Shown in pieces: positions 1 through 12,328 of a stretch of 64,000 nt of DNA. The stretch comes from Brevundimonas sp. (lineage in GTDB: Bacteria > Pseudomonadota > Alphaproteobacteria > Caulobacterales > Caulobacteraceae). The stretch lies in NCBI GenBank assembly GCA_027531145.1, contig JAPZRF010000001.1:171366-235365 (forward strand), given 5' to 3'. The stretch's first letter is position 1; each line of letters starts with the position of its first letter. Position numbers and translations under genes: made by a program. The notes under the pieces were generated by a model, which saw nothing but the letters and a program-made list of their open reading frames with translations, was not told where the DNA came from and made no database searches.

Positions 1-353
1 TGGCTGTCCGGATCAACGTCGGCGAACACCGGCCGGGCCCCGATGGTCACCGCCGAGGAGGCCGAGGCGATGAAGGTGCGCGGCGTGGTTACCACCTCGT
101 CGCCGGGGCCGACGCCGACGGCGGTCAGCGCCAGCTCCAGCGCCACCGTGCCGTTGGCCAGTGCGATGGCATGCCGCGTCCCGACCCAGTCGGCGAAACG
201 GCGCTCGAACTCGCGGGTGCGATCCCCGGTCCAGTAGTTGACCCTGTTGGAGGCCAGAACCCCGGCCACGGCGGCCACCTCGGCCTCGGTGTAGCTGGGC
301 CAGGGGCCGATCAGGGGCGGGCCGGGGGCGAGGGAAGCGGGCTGTTCGGTCAC
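1..353 (-). CDS. DegT/DnrJ/EryC1/StrS-type PLP aminotransferase, N-terminal part (runs off window edge)
   Basis: Minus frame from GTG at 353 reads (M)TEQPASLAPGPPLIGPWPSYTEAEVAAVAGVLASNRVNYWTGDRTREFERRFADWVGTRHAIALANGTVALELALTAVGVGPGDEVVTTPRTFIASASSAVTIGARPVFADVD, typical of the family. The track ORF 13..471 is a different frame. Confidence 0.85.
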   Translation of the reverse strand, partial: MTEQPASLAPGPPLIGPWPSYTEAEVAAVAGVLASNRVNYWTGDRTREFERRFADWVGTRHAIALANGTVALELALTAVGVGPGDEVVTTPRTFIASASSAVTIGARPVFADVDPDS

Positions 354-460
354 GGACGCGCCTGTCGGCTCCGCAGCGGTCGGGAGACGAGCCTAGCCGA
401 GTCGCCGGGTCGCCGCCACGGCCGCGGGCGACCAGCGCTGCATCGTCCTGCAGCGAGGCC

Positions 461-2368
461 TCAGCGCTCATCCCGCGCCTCCAGCCGGGCGACGATCCGC
501 TCCGCCGCCGCCTCGGGGCTTTCGCGCGTCGTGTCGATGACGATCTCCGCCGCCTCGGGCGGCTCGTAGGGGCTGTCGATGCCGGTGAAGTTCTTCAGCT
601 GGCCATCGCGCGCCTTGCGGTACAGGCCCTTGACGTCGCGCTGCTCGGCCACCGCCAGCGGCGTGTCGACGTGCACCTCGACGAACTCGCCCGGTCCCAT
701 CAGGTCGCGCGCCAGCCGGCGCTCGGCGCGGAACGGCGAGATGAAGCTGACCATGACGATCAGTCCGGCGTCGACCATCAGCCGCGCCACCTCGGCCACC
801 CGCCGGATGTTCTCGACCCGGTCCTCGTCGGTGAAGCCGAGGTCGCGGTTCAGCCCGTGCCGGACATTGTCGCCGTCCAGCAGATAGGTGTGGCGACCCA
901 GGGCGTGCAGCCGCTTCTCGACCAGGTCGGCGATGGTCGACTTGCCCGCGCCGGACAGGCCGGTGAACCACACTACCACCCCGGTCTGGCGCTTCAGGGC
1001 GGCGCGCGCCGCCTTGTCGACCGACAGGGCCTGCCAGTGGAGATTGTGCGCCCGGCGCAGGGCGAAGCGGATCATGCCAGCCCCGACCGTACGGTTGGAG
1101 ATGCGGTCGATCAGGATGAAGCCGCCCAGATCGCGGTTCTCCGGATAGGGCGCAAAGGCCACAGGCGCGTCCAGCGACAGCTTGACCACCGCGATCGCGT
1201 TCAGCTCCAGCCGGGTGGCCGGCTGCGGCTCCAGGGTGTTGACGTTGACCCGGTGCTTCAGGTCGGTGACCTGCACCCCCGCCTGCCGCGTCCCCAGCCT
1301 GATCAGATAGGGTCGGCCGGGCAGCAGCGGCTCTTCGTCCATCCACACCAGGGTGGCCTCGAACTGGTCGGCCACCTCCAGCGGGGCGTCGGCCGCCGCC
1401 AGCACGGCACCGCGCGACACCTCGATCTCGTCGGTCAGGGTCAGGGTCACCGACTGGCCGGCCACTGCGCGGTCGAGGTCTCCGTCGGCGGTGACGAGGC
1501 GCGCCACCCGGCTGACCGCGCCGCCCGGCAGCACCTTCACCGCATCGCCCGGGGCGACGCTGCCGGCGGCGATCAGGCCGGCGAAGCCGCGGAAGTCCGG
1601 TCCCGGCCGGTTGACCCACTGCACCGGCAGCCGGAACGGCCCGGCGGCCAGGTCGTCGCCGACCGGCAGGCGCTCCAGCAGGGTCATCAGCGGCGGGCCG
1701 TCGTACCAGGGCGTCAGCGCCCCGGCGGAGAGCACATTGTCCCCGCGCAGCGCCGACAGGGGCACGGCGTGCACCTCCGTCCGACCCAGCTTTGCGGCGA
1801 AGGCCGTGAACTCGGCGACGATGGCGTCGAACACCGCCTGCGCCCCGTCGACCAGGTCCATCTTGTTGACCGCCAGGATCAGGTGCCGGACGCCCAGCAG
1901 GCTGACCAGATAGGCGTGGCGACGGGTCTGGGTCAGCACCCCCTTGCGCGCGTCGACCAGCAGGATGGCCGCATCCGCGGTCGAGGCCCCCGTCACCATG
2001 TTGCGCGTGTACTGCTCGTGCCCCGGGCAGTCGGCGACGATGAACTTGCGCCGCTCGGTGGCGAAGAAGCGGTAGGCGACGTCGATGGTGATGCCCTGCT
2101 CGCGCTCGGCCGCCAGGCCATCGACCAGCAGAGCGAAGTCGATGTCGCCCCCCTGGGTGCCGACCCGGGCGCTGTCAGCCTCCAGCGTCGCCAGATGGTC
2201 GTCGAAGATGGCGCGGGCGTCATACAGCAGCCGGCCGATCAGGGTCGACTTGCCGTCGTCGACGCTGCCGCAGGTCAGCACCCGCAGCAGGCCCTTGCGC
2301 CGGTGCGCCTCCAGCCAGGCCTCGACATCGGCGGCGATCGCCCCGGCGGTCTCCTCGGCGGGGGCCAT
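461..2368 (-). CDS. cysNC: Bifunctional sulfate adenylyltransferase subunit 1 / adenylylsulfate kinase
   Basis: GTPase motifs [34 protein letters not shown]-terminal APS kinase [20 protein letters not shown] and [15 protein letters not shown]. Confidence 0.96.
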   Translation of the reverse strand: MAPAEETAGAIAADVEAWLEAHRRKGLLRVLTCGSVDDGKSTLIGRLLYDARAIFDDHLATLEADSARVGTQGGDIDFALLVDGLAAEREQGITIDVAYRFFATERRKFIVADCPGHEQYTRNMVTGASTADAAILLVDARKGVLTQTRRHAYLVSLLGVRHLILAVNKMDLVDGAQAVFDAIVAEFTAFAAKLGRTEVHAVPLSALRGDNVLSAGALTPWYDGPPLMTLLERLPVGDDLAAGPFRLPVQWVNRPGPDFRGFAGLIAAGSVAPGDAVKVLPGGAVSRVARLVTADGDLDRAVAGQSVTLTLTDEIEVSRGAVLAAADAPLEVADQFEATLVWMDEEPLLPGRPYLIRLGTRQAGVQVTDLKHRVNVNTLEPQPATRLELNAIAVVKLSLDAPVAFAPYPENRDLGGFILIDRISNRTVGAGMIRFALRRAHNLHWQALSVDKAARAALKRQTGVVVWFTGLSGAGKSTIADLVEKRLHALGRHTYLLDGDNVRHGLNRDLGFTDEDRVENIRRVAEVARLMVDAGLIVMVSFISPFRAERRLARDLMGPGEFVEVHVDTPLAVAEQRDVKGLYRKARDGQLKNFTGIDSPYEPPEAAEIVIDTTRESPEAAAERIVARLEARDER

Positions 2369-3273
2369 CAGAAGTAGCCCTCCTGCTTCTTCTTCTCCAT
2401 CGAGGCGCTCTGGTCGTGGTCGATGACCCGGCCCTGCCGCTCCGAAGTGGTGGTCAGCAGCATCTCGCGGATCACCTCGGTCAGGGTCGTCGCCGTGCTC
2501 TCCACCGCCCCGGTCAGGGGGTAGCAGCCGAGGGTGCGGAAGCGCACCGACCGCATCTGCGGGACCTCGCCGGGCTTGAGCGGGAAGCGATCGTCATCGA
2601 CCATGATCAGCGTCCCGTCGCGCTCGACCACCGGCCGTGGCGCGGCCAGGTACAGGGGCACGATCGGGATGCTCTCCAGCTGGATGTATTGCCAGACGTC
2701 CAGCTCGGTCCAGTTGGAGATCGGGAACACGCGCAGGCTCTCCCCCGGCCGCTTGCGCGTATTGTAAAGCCGCCACAGCTCGGGCCGCTGGTCCTTCGGA
2801 TCCCAGCGATGATCGGCGGTGCGGAAGGAGAAGATCCGCTCCTTGGCCCGGCTCTTCTCCTCGTCGCGGCGCGCCCCGCCGAAGGCCGCGTCGAAGCCGT
2901 GCAGGGTCAGGGCCTGCTTCAGCCCTTCGGTCTTCCACAAGGTCGTGTGCAGGGCCGAGCCGTGGTCGAACGGATTGATGCCTTTCGCCTCGGCCTCGGG
3001 ATTGCGGTGCACCAGCAGGGGCATGCCCATCTCGTCGGCCATGCGCTGGCGCATGGCGTACATGTCCCGGAACTTCCACGTGGTGTCGATGTGCAGCAGC
3101 GGGAAGGGCGGCGGGGCCGGATAGAAGGCCTTGCGCGCCAGATGCAGCATCACGGCCGAGTCCTTGCCGATCGAGTACAGCATCACCGGGCGCTCGGTCT
3201 CGGCCACCACCTCACGCAGGATGTGGAGGCTCTCGGCCTCCAGCCGCTGCAGGTGGGTCAGGGACGCGGTCAT
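2368..3273 (-). CDS. cysD: Sulfate adenylyltransferase subunit 2
   Basis: [46 protein letters not shown]-terminal [11 protein letters not shown]; adjoins cysNC. Confidence 0.97.
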   Translation of the reverse strand: MTASLTHLQRLEAESLHILREVVAETERPVMLYSIGKDSAVMLHLARKAFYPAPPPFPLLHIDTTWKFRDMYAMRQRMADEMGMPLLVHRNPEAEAKGINPFDHGSALHTTLWKTEGLKQALTLHGFDAAFGGARRDEEKSRAKERIFSFRTADHRWDPKDQRPELWRLYNTRKRPGESLRVFPISNWTELDVWQYIQLESIPIVPLYLAAPRPVVERDGTLIMVDDDRFPLKPGEVPQMRSVRFRTLGCYPLTGAVESTATTLTEVIREMLLTTTSERQGRVIDHDQSASMEKKKQEGYF

Positions 3274-3315
3274 GCCGCGTCCATGCCCGAGGCCGCGGCC
3301 CCGCTCAAGCGGGGT

Positions 3316-4746
3316 TCAGATCGCGGCGCCGCCGACGGTCAACCCGCGGATGCGCAGGCTGGGCTGGCCGATGCCCACCGGCACGCCCTGGCCGGCCTTG
3401 CCGCACACCCCGATGCCCGGATCGAAGGCGAAGTCGTCGCCGATCATGTCGATGCCGAGCAGGGCCGTGGCCCCGTCGCCGATCAGGGTTGCGCCCTTGA
3501 CCGGGGCCGTGATGCGCCCGTCCTCGATGAGGTAGGCCTCGGTGCACTGGAACACGAACTTGCCCGAGACGATATCGACCTGGCCGCCGCCGAAGTTGAC
3601 GGCGTAGAGCCCGCGCGTCGTCGCCGCGATCATGTCGTCCAGCTTCGCCGTCCCGCCTTCCATGAAGGTGTTGGTCATGCGTGGCATGGGCTGGTGGGCA
3701 TGGGACTGGCGCCGCCCGTTGCCGGTGGCAGTGGTGCCCAGCTGCCGGGCGCTGAGCCGGTCGTGCATCAGCCCGACCATGACGCCGTCCTCGATCAGTA
3801 CCGTGCGCGAGGTCGGGGTGCCCTCGTCATCGACGTTCAGCGATCCGCGCCGGCCCGGCACGGTGCCGTCATCGACCACGGTCACGCCCGGAGCGGCGAC
3901 CCGCTGGCCCAGCTTGCCGCTGAAAGCCGAGGAGCCCTTGCGGTGGAAGTCGCCCTCGAAGCCGTGGCCGATGGCCTCGTGCAGCAGCACGCCCGGCCAC
4001 CCCGGCCCGAGCACCACATCCATCTCCCCGCCGGGGCAGTCGATGGCGTCGAGATTGACCACGGCCTGGCGCAGGGCCTCGTCGACCTGGGCCTGCCAGC
4101 GCTCCGGCGTGATCCAGGTCTCGAAGCCCGAGCGGCCCCCGGCCCCCGAAGCGGCGGTCTCGCGGCGGCTGTCGCGCTCGACCGTGACCGAGACATTGAG
4201 ACGCACCAGCGGGCGCACGTCGCGGGCCCGGCGGCCGTCGGCGCGCAGGATCTCGATCTCGCGCAGTTCCCCGGCCAGGCCGGCCGAGACCTGCACCACC
4301 CGCGGGTCGCGGGCCCGGGCCCAGGCGTCGATCTCCTGCAGCAGGGCGATCTTGTCGCTGAAGCCCGGCGAGGCCAGCGGATCGACCGGCGCATAGAGGC
4401 TCTGGTTAGTGGCGCACGGGGCCTCCGCGGCGACTCCGGCGTGCCCGGCCCTGGCCAGGGCGGCGCTGTCGGCGGCGCGGGTCAAGGCGGCCAGGCTGAT
4501 CTCGTTGGCGTGGGCGTAGCCGGCGGTCTCGCCGGCCACCACCCGCAGACCGAAGCCCTCGCCGGAATCGTAGGCGGCCGACTTGAGCCGGCCGTCATCG
4601 AACACCAGCGCCTCGCTCTCGGTCCGTTCGAGGAACAGCTCCCCGTCGTCGGCCCCGTGCAGGGCGGTCTTGAGGATATCCAGCGCCCCGGTCTCGGGGA
4701 CCTCGGCGCGGGTCAGGATGTCAGGCAGTCGGGCGGGCAGGGTCAT
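3316..4746 (-). CDS. tldD: TldD family metalloprotease
   Basis: HEAIGHGFEGDFHRKGSSAFSGKLG, VDDGTVPGRRGSLNVDDEGTPTSRTVLIEDG, PMPRMTNTFMEGG. Confidence 0.95.
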   Translation of the reverse strand: MTLPARLPDILTRAEVPETGALDILKTALHGADDGELFLERTESEALVFDDGRLKSAAYDSGEGFGLRVVAGETAGYAHANEISLAALTRAADSAALARAGHAGVAAEAPCATNQSLYAPVDPLASPGFSDKIALLQEIDAWARARDPRVVQVSAGLAGELREIEILRADGRRARDVRPLVRLNVSVTVERDSRRETAASGAGGRSGFETWITPERWQAQVDEALRQAVVNLDAIDCPGGEMDVVLGPGWPGVLLHEAIGHGFEGDFHRKGSSAFSGKLGQRVAAPGVTVVDDGTVPGRRGSLNVDDEGTPTSRTVLIEDGVMVGLMHDRLSARQLGTTATGNGRRQSHAHQPMPRMTNTFMEGGTAKLDDMIAATTRGLYAVNFGGGQVDIVSGKFVFQCTEAYLIEDGRITAPVKGATLIGDGATALLGIDMIGDDFAFDPGIGVCGKAGQGVPVGIGQPSLRIRGLTVGGAAI

Positions 4747-4783
4747 CCCGACAATCTAGGCACCCTGCCCGCCCGCGTCACCC

Positions 4784-5578
4784 TCACCCGTCGACGCGGA
4801 CCTCCCCCGAGCCGGCGATGTTCGAGTTCAGGCTCGCCGGCTGGCGCCGCAGCCGGATGTCGCCCGAGCCCGAGACCGCGGCCTCGACCCGGCCGGTCGG
4901 CCGCGCGTCGATCTCGCCGGAGCCGGCGATGTCTAAGGTGGCGTCGCCGGCCTCCAGCGCTTCCAGTTCGGCCTCGCCCGAACCGGCGATGTCCACGTCC
5001 AGCCGCTCGGTGCGGCCGGTGGCGCGGGCGTCGCCCGAGCCGGCGATGCGCAGGGTCAGGGCCGGCTGGTCATAGCCCTGGATGTCCAGGTCGCCCGAGC
5101 CGTTGATCTCGAAGTCCGTGACCGACGGGGCGGTGACCACCACGGTGACGCCGTCCACATCGCTCCAGCCGGTGATCCCGTTCCGACCAAATGCAATCGT
5201 AACCGAGTCGGGGCCATCCTCGTCGAGGCCGATGCGGGCACCGTCGATGCGGACCCGGTCGATCACCGCCTGCGGCCCCTCAAGCCGTACCGTGGCGGCG
5301 TCGCCCTGAACGTAGGTGACGTTGAAGCTGGCGTCGAGGATCAGGCGTTCTCCGCCGGTGAAGGCTTGGGTGCGGGTCACCTGGGCCCCCAGGTCGGTGG
5401 ACGTCGCGACCTCCGTGCGGCGGCTGAAGCGGATGCCACCGGGACCTTCCGACTCCGTGAAGGTCCAGACCCCGCCGTTGCGGGCGATGTCGGCGCTGCC
5501 CAGGGCCATGGCCCCGGCGACGCTGCCGACGGCCACCACGGCCGCGCCGGCGGAGATGAGGAACAGGGTGCGGATCAT
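4784..5578 (-). CDS. DUF2807 (head GIN domain) family exported protein
   Basis: N-terminal hydrophobic segment; repeated GSGD/GSGE motifs (INGSGDLDIQGY, IAGSGDARATG, IAGSGEAELEA, IAGSGEIDARP, VSGSGDIRLRR, IAGSGEVRVDG). Confidence 0.85.
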   Translation of the reverse strand: MIRTLFLISAGAAVVAVGSVAGAMALGSADIARNGGVWTFTESEGPGGIRFSRRTEVATSTDLGAQVTRTQAFTGGERLILDASFNVTYVQGDAATVRLEGPQAVIDRVRIDGARIGLDEDGPDSVTIAFGRNGITGWSDVDGVTVVVTAPSVTDFEINGSGDLDIQGYDQPALTLRIAGSGDARATGRTERLDVDIAGSGEAELEALEAGDATLDIAGSGEIDARPTGRVEAAVSGSGDIRLRRQPASLNSNIAGSGEVRVDG

Positions 5579-5581
5579 GGC

Positions 5582-6160
5582 TCAGGCCCTCCCTTGGGCT
5601 TGCGGCTCGATGGCCGGCTTCAGCAGGCGGTAGTGCAGGCGGGCGAACCAGACGAGGCCGTTCACCAGCCAGATGGCCGTGATGGCCAGCAGGGTGCCGG
5701 CGGCGGTGGCACCGGCCATCAGGCCGAGGCCGGCCAGAAGGGCGGCGAGCGGGCCGCCGGGCGCGCCGACGAACGGTCCGATCGCGAACACGGCGCCGCC
5801 GGCGATGAAGGTGCCGACCACGGCGAAGAAGACCCCGAACATGATCCCCAGCACCGTCATCAGGATCGGCAGCAGGATCAGGATGTCGATGGCGCCCAGG
5901 CCCAGCACCGCGAACACGGCGGCGGCCGCGGCCGACGGGTTCTTCTCGGTCTCCCAGCGCTTCAGCCCGGCCTCGGCGCGCAGTTCGCGGGCGAGGCGGG
6001 CGGGATCGCCGAGGGCGGCGGCCACCTCGGCCTCGGTGCGGCCGGCGGCCACCCCGTCCTCGAAGTGGGCCTCATAGTCGGCGGCCAGGTCGTTGATCGC
6101 CGCCGCCGGCAGGCCGGCGAGCCCGGCGCGCAGGCGGTTCATGAAGTCGGAACGGGTCAT
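5582..6160 (-). CDS. DUF1700/HAAS family membrane protein
   Basis: MTRSDFMNRLRAGLAGLPAAAINDLAADYEAHFEDGVAAGRTEAEVAAALGDPARLARELRAEAG followed by TM segments; start overlaps the upstream padR stop. Confidence 0.85.
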   Translation of the reverse strand: MTRSDFMNRLRAGLAGLPAAAINDLAADYEAHFEDGVAAGRTEAEVAAALGDPARLARELRAEAGLKRWETEKNPSAAAAAVFAVLGLGAIDILILLPILMTVLGIMFGVFFAVVGTFIAGGAVFAIGPFVGAPGGPLAALLAGLGLMAGATAAGTLLAITAIWLVNGLVWFARLHYRLLKPAIEPQAQGRA

Positions 6161-6546
6161 CGGGCGTCTCCTTCGGGCGCATCCGGGGCGGGGGTGACGG
6201 GCGTGTCGGCGACCCCGGGGCGGCCTTCGCCGGCGAGGATGTCGTCGACGGCGCAGGCGAAGCGGGTCCAGTCGCGTGACTGGCTGTCGAGGCTGGCCTG
6301 ACCGGCCGGGGTCAGCCGATAGTACTTGCGCGACGGGCCGGCGGGCGATTCGACCAGATAGGTCTCGACCAGGCCGTCGCTCTGCAGCCGCCGCATCAGC
6401 GGATAGATGGTGCCCTCGCCCATATCGATGGCCTGGGCGAGGCGGCTGGCGATCTCGTAGGCATAGCTGTCGCCGCGGGCCAGCAAGGCCAGCACGCACA
6501 GGTTCAGCACGCCCTTCTTCAGCTGGATTTCAATGACGTCAGGCAC
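6157..6546 (-). CDS. PadR family transcriptional regulator
   Basis: GTG start at 6546 after an AAAGGAGGG Shine-Dalgarno; (M)PDVIEIQLKKGVLNLCVLALLARGDSYAYEIASRLAQAIDMGEGTIYPLMRRLQSDGLVETYLVESPAGPSRKYYRLTPAG. Confidence 0.93.
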   Translation of the reverse strand: MPDVIEIQLKKGVLNLCVLALLARGDSYAYEIASRLAQAIDMGEGTIYPLMRRLQSDGLVETYLVESPAGPSRKYYRLTPAGQASLDSQSRDWTRFACAVDDILAGEGRPGVADTPVTPAPDAPEGDAR

Positions 6547-6581
6547 GGGGCCCTCCTTTGCGACGGTCCTCGGTAGCGCAA

Positions 6582-6604
6582 GGTATCTTGTACAGCAAGG
6601 TACC
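6582..6604. promoter_or_regulatory. Candidate PadR operator (inverted repeat)
   Basis: GGTATCTTG-TACAG-CAAGGTACC, 8/9 matching arms, about 36 bp upstream of the padR start. Confidence 0.55.
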
Positions 6605-6777
6605 TGTCGAAACATGACGCCGAATTCACGAATCCCGCCGGACGGCGGTGCGTCGTCGCGTGGCACCCGCGTCGCTTGGCAAGCGGGGGGCAAGCCGATA
6701 TGGACCCGGCAGGCATGGGGTCTTTGAACCCGGGCATGTCTTTTTGCGGCCGCCCCGCCGTGTGGGGCTGACAGGAC

Positions 6778-9443
<2,666 letters not shown>

Positions 9444-9496
9444 ACCGCCGCGGCCCGGCCTGACCGGACCGTGTGACGGACACGAAACTGCGACCG

Positions 9497-9526
9497 GGGG
9501 CCGCCCTTCTTCGGAAGGGCGGCCCC
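9497..9526 (+). terminator. Intrinsic terminator downstream of ctaD
   Basis: GGGGCCGCCCTTC-TTCG-GAAGGGCGGCCCC: 13-bp perfect stem with cUUCGg tetraloop, followed by TTTTT. Confidence 0.9.
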
Positions 9527-9558
9527 TTTTTCATCCAGCTGTGATATCGGCTGCCGCC

Positions 9559-10569
9559 ATGCCCGACGCCGCCCTGCCAGACGCCTCAGAATCCGCCACC
9601 CGGCCGGCCGGCCCCGGGCTGGCCCAGCCCGAGGACTTCCTGCAGCTGCTCAAGCCACGGGTCATGTCGCTGGTCGTCTTCACCGCGGCCACGGGCCTGA
9701 TCGCTGCCGGCGGCGACATCCACCCGCTCAACGCGGCCCTCGCGGTGCTTTGCATCGCCGTGGGTGCCGGGGCCGCCGGCGCGCTCAACATGGCGCTGGA
9801 GGGCCGCACCGACGCCCTGATGCGGCGCACCCGCGGCCGCCCTGTGGCCGCAGGCCGGGTCCGCTCCGGCGACGCCCTGGCGTTCGGCGTACTGCTGTCG
9901 TTGTTCTCGGTCATGCTGTTGGGCATGGCGACCAACTGGGTTGCCGGCGGCCTGCTGGCCCTGACCATCGCCTATTACGCCGGCCTCTACACCATGGTGC
10001 TGAAGCGCCGCACGCCCCAGAACATCGTCATCGGCGGTGCCGCCGGGGCCTTCCCGCCGGTGATCGGCTGGGCCGCCGCCACCGGCGAGGCACCCTGGCA
10101 GGCCTGGCTGCTGTTCCTGATCATCTTTCTGTGGACCCCGCCGCACAGCTGGGCCCTCGCCCTCTACTCGGCCGGCGACTACGCTCGCGCCGGCATTCCG
10201 ATGATGCCGGTGGCCCGCGGTGCCGCCCACACCCGCCTGCAGATCTGGCTGTACAGCCTGGTGTTCGTGCCGGTCGCCATCCTGCCGGGCCTGATCGGCC
10301 CCGGCGGCCTGGCCTATCTGGCCGTGGCCGTGGCCGGCGGCACCGTCTTCCTGCTGCTGGCCCTCAGGCTGTGGCGCTCGCGCGCCGGCGACAGTCCGGA
10401 CAAGGCCGAGGCCGTGGGACGCGAGGCCGCATTGTATGATGTGCGCGCCGAGGCCAAACCGGCGCGTGACCTGTTCGCCTATTCCATCCTCTATCTGATG
10501 ATCCTGTTCGCCACGCTGCTGGCGGAGACCCTGCCGGCCTCGCCGATCGTTTGCCCCACATGCGCCTGA
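9559..10569 (+). CDS. ctaB: Protoheme IX farnesyltransferase (heme O synthase)
   Basis: FLQLLKPRVMSLVVFTAATGLIAAGG, NMALEGRTDALMRRTRGRPVAAGRV, FLWTPPHSWALALYSAGDYARAGIPMMPV. Confidence 0.96.
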   Translation: MPDAALPDASESATRPAGPGLAQPEDFLQLLKPRVMSLVVFTAATGLIAAGGDIHPLNAALAVLCIAVGAGAAGALNMALEGRTDALMRRTRGRPVAAGRVRSGDALAFGVLLSLFSVMLLGMATNWVAGGLLALTIAYYAGLYTMVLKRRTPQNIVIGGAAGAFPPVIGWAAATGEAPWQAWLLFLIIFLWTPPHSWALALYSAGDYARAGIPMMPVARGAAHTRLQIWLYSLVFVPVAILPGLIGPGGLAYLAVAVAGGTVFLLLALRLWRSRAGDSPDKAEAVGREAALYDVRAEAKPARDLFAYSILYLMILFATLLAETLPASPIVCPTCA

Positions 10570-10691
10570 CCCCTGACCAGCTCGCCGCCCGCAAGCGTCG
10601 CAACGTCGCCATCGCCCTCGGGCTGGTGGCCTTCATGGTGCTGATGTTCGTCACCACGGTCCTGCGTCTGCAGTCCAACATCGGAGGCTGA
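10560..10691 (+). CDS. Small single-TM protein between ctaB and ctaG (CoxF-like)
   Basis: 43-aa ORF MRLTPDQLAARKRRNVAIALGLVAFMVLMFVTTVLRLQSNIGG; ATG overlaps the ctaB 3' end; below the ORF-track cutoff; position matches small cox-operon proteins. Confidence 0.8.
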   Translation: MRLTPDQLAARKRRNVAIALGLVAFMVLMFVTTVLRLQSNIGG

Positions 10692-10696
10692 GGGCC

Positions 10697-11308
10697 ATGG
10701 CCAGCAAGAACATCATCGCCATCGCCTGCGCCGGTCTGGTCATGCTGATGACCGGGGCCGCCTTCGCCGCCGTGCCGCTTTATCAGCTGTTCTGCCAGAT
10801 CACCGGCTTCGACGGCACGACCATGCGGGCTGACAGGCCCTCGGACGTGATCCTCGACGAGGAGGTGCTGGTCCGCTTCGATACCAATGTCCGCGGCGGC
10901 CTGCCGATGGCCTTCCGCGCCGAGCAGACCCTGCAGCGGGTGCGAATCGGCGAGACCGGCATCGCCTATTTCGACGTGACCAACACCTCGGACCAGCCGA
11001 TCGGGGCCACCGCCGCCTACAATGTCGTGCCCGAGAAGGCCGGCCCCTATTTCCAGAAGCTGCAGTGCTTCTGCTTCGAGGGCCAGGTCATCGCCCCGGG
11101 CGAGACGCGCGCCTTCCCGGTGCAGTACTTCGTCGCCCCGGAAATGGCCACGGACCGGGAAGGCCAGGGCATCCGCGAGATCACCCTGAGTTACACCTTC
11201 TACCCGACCCAGGGCTTCAACCCGGCCGACCCTGCCGCCTCGGTCACCGCCACGGCGGCCGCCCGGCCCGCGGTCGCGCCCACGCTCCGGACCTCTGGCG
11301 CGGGCTGA
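10697..11308 (+). CDS. ctaG: Cytochrome c oxidase assembly protein CtaG/Cox11
   Basis: [57 protein letters not shown]. Confidence 0.95.
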   Translation: MASKNIIAIACAGLVMLMTGAAFAAVPLYQLFCQITGFDGTTMRADRPSDVILDEEVLVRFDTNVRGGLPMAFRAEQTLQRVRIGETGIAYFDVTNTSDQPIGATAAYNVVPEKAGPYFQKLQCFCFEGQVIAPGETRAFPVQYFVAPEMATDREGQGIREITLSYTFYPTQGFNPADPAASVTATAAARPAVAPTLRTSGAG

Positions 11309-11363
11309 CACCCGGCGCTATAGGCCGTTCCATCAGGTTCCAGACGTCGAGAGACCCCGCACG

Positions 11364-12230
11364 ATGGCCCACGCCGCACCGAAGCACGATTACCACCTCG
11401 TCGACCCCTCGCCCTGGCCGCTCGTCGCCTCGATCGCGGTCACGGTGATGATGGTCGGGGCCGTGGTGTGGATGAAGGGCCTGTTCGGCCTGTCGGGCCC
11501 CGGCGTGTTCGCTGCCGGCCTGGCCGGGGTGCTCTATTCGATGTTCGGCTGGTGGGCCGACGTGGTGAAGGAAGGCCGCCGCGGCGATCACACCCCGGTC
11601 GTGTCGATCGGCCTGCGCTATGGAATGGTGCTGTTCATCGCCTCCGAGGTGATGTTCTTCGCCGCCTTCTTCTGGATCTTCTTCGAGATGGCCCTGTTCG
11701 CCGAGGCTCGGGCCCTGATCCCCGAAGTCGGCAACTGGGCGGACACGGCCAGATCCTGGTCGACCTGGCCGCCGCAGGGCGTCGAGACGCTGAATGCATG
11801 GCAGTTGCCGCTGCTTAACACCATCATCCTGCTGCTGTCGGGCACCACCGTGACCTGGGCTCACCACGCGCTACAGATCGGGGATCGCAAGGGTGCCCTC
11901 TGGGGGCTGATCCTGACCGTCGGCCTCGGCATCTTCTTCACCGCCGTGCAGGCCTATGAGTACTCCCACATCCTGCACGAGAACCTGTTCTTCAGCGACG
12001 AAGCGGCGAACTCGGGTCTCTACGGCTCTATCTTCTTCCTCGCCACCGGCTTCCACGGCTTCCACGTGCTCGTCGGCACCCTGTTCCTGACGGTCTGCCT
12101 GTTCCGCCTGCTGGCCGGCCACTTCAGCCCCGAGAAGCACTTCGGCTTCGAGGCCGCCGCCTGGTACTGGCACTTCGTGGATGTGGTCTGGCTGTTCCTG
12201 TTCGCCTTCGTCTACGTCGTCTTCGGGTGA
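11364..12230 (+). CDS. coxC: Cytochrome c oxidase subunit III
   Basis: [72 protein letters not shown]. Confidence 0.97.
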   Translation: MAHAAPKHDYHLVDPSPWPLVASIAVTVMMVGAVVWMKGLFGLSGPGVFAAGLAGVLYSMFGWWADVVKEGRRGDHTPVVSIGLRYGMVLFIASEVMFFAAFFWIFFEMALFAEARALIPEVGNWADTARSWSTWPPQGVETLNAWQLPLLNTIILLLSGTTVTWAHHALQIGDRKGALWGLILTVGLGIFFTAVQAYEYSHILHENLFFSDEAANSGLYGSIFFLATGFHGFHVLVGTLFLTVCLFRLLAGHFSPEKHFGFEAAAWYWHFVDVVWLFLFAFVYVVFG

Positions 12231-12328
12231 TCCCGGACACCAGCGACAGCATCCCGGCGGCGGGGGGCGAGAGATCGCCTCCCGCCGTCGCCGTTTCCGC
12301 CACCCCCCCCGGTGCCCCGCCTCGAGCC

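Noticed and set aside
671-2377. 568-aa plus-strand ORF opposite cysNC
   Set aside because: Antisense shadow of the clearly coding cysNC frame; His/Arg/Gln-rich translation with no domain, as expected in high-GC DNA.
2416-5106. 896-aa plus-strand ORF spanning cysD, tldD and DUF2807 genes
   Set aside because: Antisense shadow ORF over three well-supported genes; low-complexity translation.
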